This document shows positions 63,220-64,000 of a stretch of 64,000 nt of DNA, in pieces (the stretch's first letter is position 1; every line of letters begins with the position of its first letter). The notes beneath the pieces are model-generated. The model saw nothing but the letters and a program-made list of their open reading frames with translations, was not told where the DNA came from and searched no databases. A program made the position numbers and the translations under genes. The stretch is taken from the NCBI RefSeq assembly GCF_000980835.1, contig NZ_CP011312.1, forward strand, positions 1,922,001 to 1,986,000. The letters are read 5' to 3'. The DNA is from Corynebacterium kutscheri. Its GTDB lineage: Bacteria > Actinomycetota > Actinomycetes > Mycobacteriales > Mycobacteriaceae.

Positions 63220-63999
63220 TTACCAACGGAAGTGGTGCTTAAACATAGTAAACAGATAACCAAGACCGCCAGCAGTAATTGCTGCCAGGATAATACCTAA
63301 AATTCCCAGGGCAGAAGAACCAAATGAAGAACCGTTACCTGGATTCGGCTTTGGATCCTTAGTTGGTGGAACTGGCTTGCTGCCCTTGGTGTAGGTGTTA
63401 GTAGCAATCACTGTGGTCAGTGGCTTATCTTTTTCACCAATCAGGAACTCGTCGGCAACCTTCGGGCCTTCCTTCTTCTCTTCTTTTTCTTCCTCGCCCT
63501 TAATTGTGGACACAGACCAGTTAACACTGGAAACATATCCGTCGATCTTAGGAGCATCTTTTTCTACAACAGAGCACACCGCTGTAGGAGAAATATGAGG
63601 AATTTCTATTTCCTTTTGGTCAAGAAGTTTAAATGATCCTTTGTACTTATTATCACCATCTTGGCACTGCCAATCAAAGCTATACATTTTTCCATGCAAC
63701 TTGTTTGCTGCATCATGATCAGTGGAAACAAGCTTCTTTACCCGGAAACCAGAAAGCTTCTCTTTTTGACCAGGCTTTACATAAAGATGCTGTGCAGTAA
63801 GAACAACTCCATCACCAGGACGGAACTCATCGGCACGATTCTCACCAGAAGAGTGATCACCATCTACCGCAATCAAATCCCAGTTCAAGTTATATTCAAA
63901 GTCTTTTTGCTTAGTATCTGCGGTTTCATGTTTAACAAGACAAGAAACACCTTCGCTAAGACCGGTGATCTCTTTTTCTTCATCACCTTTAAGCTTCAC
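63220..63999 (-). CDS. Second DUF5979 surface protein, C-terminal part (5' end outside window)
   Basis: At least 259 residues are visible. They include the end of one DUF5979 repeat, a complete one (from FRVKKLVSTDHDAANKL to ATNTYTKG), a Pro/Lys linker (PVPPTKDPKPNPGNG) and the anchor SALGILGIILAAITAGGLGY followed by LFTMFKHHFRW. Repeat starts, Cys positions and the anchor match the gene at 61225-62331 closely, so the two are tandem paralogues. An acidic Lys/Glu insert (GEEEKEEKKEG) is found only here. No LPXTG motif. The start codon lies beyond the window end. Confidence 0.83.
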   Translation of the reverse strand: MKLKGDEEKEITGLSEGVSCLVKHETADTKQKDFEYNLNWDLIAVDGDHSSGENRADEFRPGDGVVLTAQHLYVKPGQKEKLSGFRVKKLVSTDHDAANKLHGKMYSFDWQCQDGDNKYKGSFKLLDQKEIEIPHISPTAVCSVVEKDAPKIDGYVSSVNWSVSTIKGEEEKEEKKEGPKVADEFLIGEKDKPLTTVIATNTYTKGSKPVPPTKDPKPNPGNGSSFGSSALGILGIILAAITAGGLGYLFTMFKHHFRW

Positions 64000-64000
64000 A

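Noticed and set aside
61225..63999. LPXTG sorting signals or sortase gene for the DUF5979 proteins
   Set aside because: Neither an LPXTG-like motif near the C-termini nor a sortase ORF is present in the window.
1..64000. CRISPR arrays, insertion sequences or rRNA genes
   Set aside because: No regularly spaced repeats, no transposase-like proteins with terminal repeats and no rRNA segments were seen.

Overview
The window looks like chromosomal DNA of a mycolic-acid-group actinobacterium, most probably Corynebacterium. The reasons are a type I fatty acid synthase of almost 3,000 residues, an AdnAB-type helicase-nuclease pair, WhiB1, the actinobacterial 24-residue ribosomal protein bL37, UPF0182, PPA1309 and DUF3107 proteins, a fused permease-ATPase of the corynebacterial sialic acid importer, and DUF5979 surface proteins. 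From 3 to 26 kb, and again at 42.5-43.9 kb, gene order recalls the Mycobacterium tuberculosis Rv3193c-Rv3219 interval (Rv numbers are from memory). The species cannot be fixed from the sequence alone.

Layout. 1-2.7 kb: the end of an S41 peptidase gene, then a sparse stretch of small, partly broken genes next to an initiator tRNA. 3-15.3 kb: UPF0182, PPA1309-like protein, a lipoprotein, a YlbL-type Lon protease, a DUF2342-like protein, an M48-like peptidase, an orphan E1-like protein, UvrD2, NudC and a K+ channel. 15.4-26.6 kb: adnB-adnA, a TIGR02569-like protein, DUF3152 and DUF3107 proteins, a DEAD-box helicase and a membrane-anchored propeller-like protein. 26.6-29.9 kb: an efeUOB iron-uptake operon in which all three genes carry an inactivating lesion. 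30-42.5 kb: a sialic acid locus (siaEFGI-like importer, nanR, an intervening HNH endonuclease gene, nanE-nanK-nanA, nagA-nagB). 43-44.8 kb: whiB1, bL37, an RDD protein. 45-53.9 kb: fas. 54-57.7 kb: a pair of ABC half-exporters with a possible short peptide gene in front. 58-60.2 kb: a lipoprotein, a hydrolase with Cys in the nucleophile position, and a divergent stand-alone acyl carrier protein. 60.5-64 kb: an Excalibur-domain secreted protein and two paralogous DUF5979 surface proteins, the second cut by the window end.

How it works together. The sia/nan/nag genes form one pathway: import of sialic acid, cleavage to ManNAc, phosphorylation, epimerisation to GlcNAc-6-P, deacetylation and deamination to fructose-6-P. 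A GntR regulator lies inside the locus, and similar GACAT-containing motifs occur in both of its divergent promoter regions. AdnAB, UvrD2 and NudC are housekeeping repair and nucleotide functions.

The strongest unexplained signals are: (1) a decamer, CTTATCGACG, seen 18 times on both strands, in several reading frames and between genes, including one pair forming a 26-bp perfect palindrome; (2) the parallel loss of efeU, efeO and efeB; (3) a short SD-preceded ORF overlapping the start of the ABC pair; (4) two paralogous surface proteins that share an unusual non-LPXTG C-terminal anchor and matching terminators.
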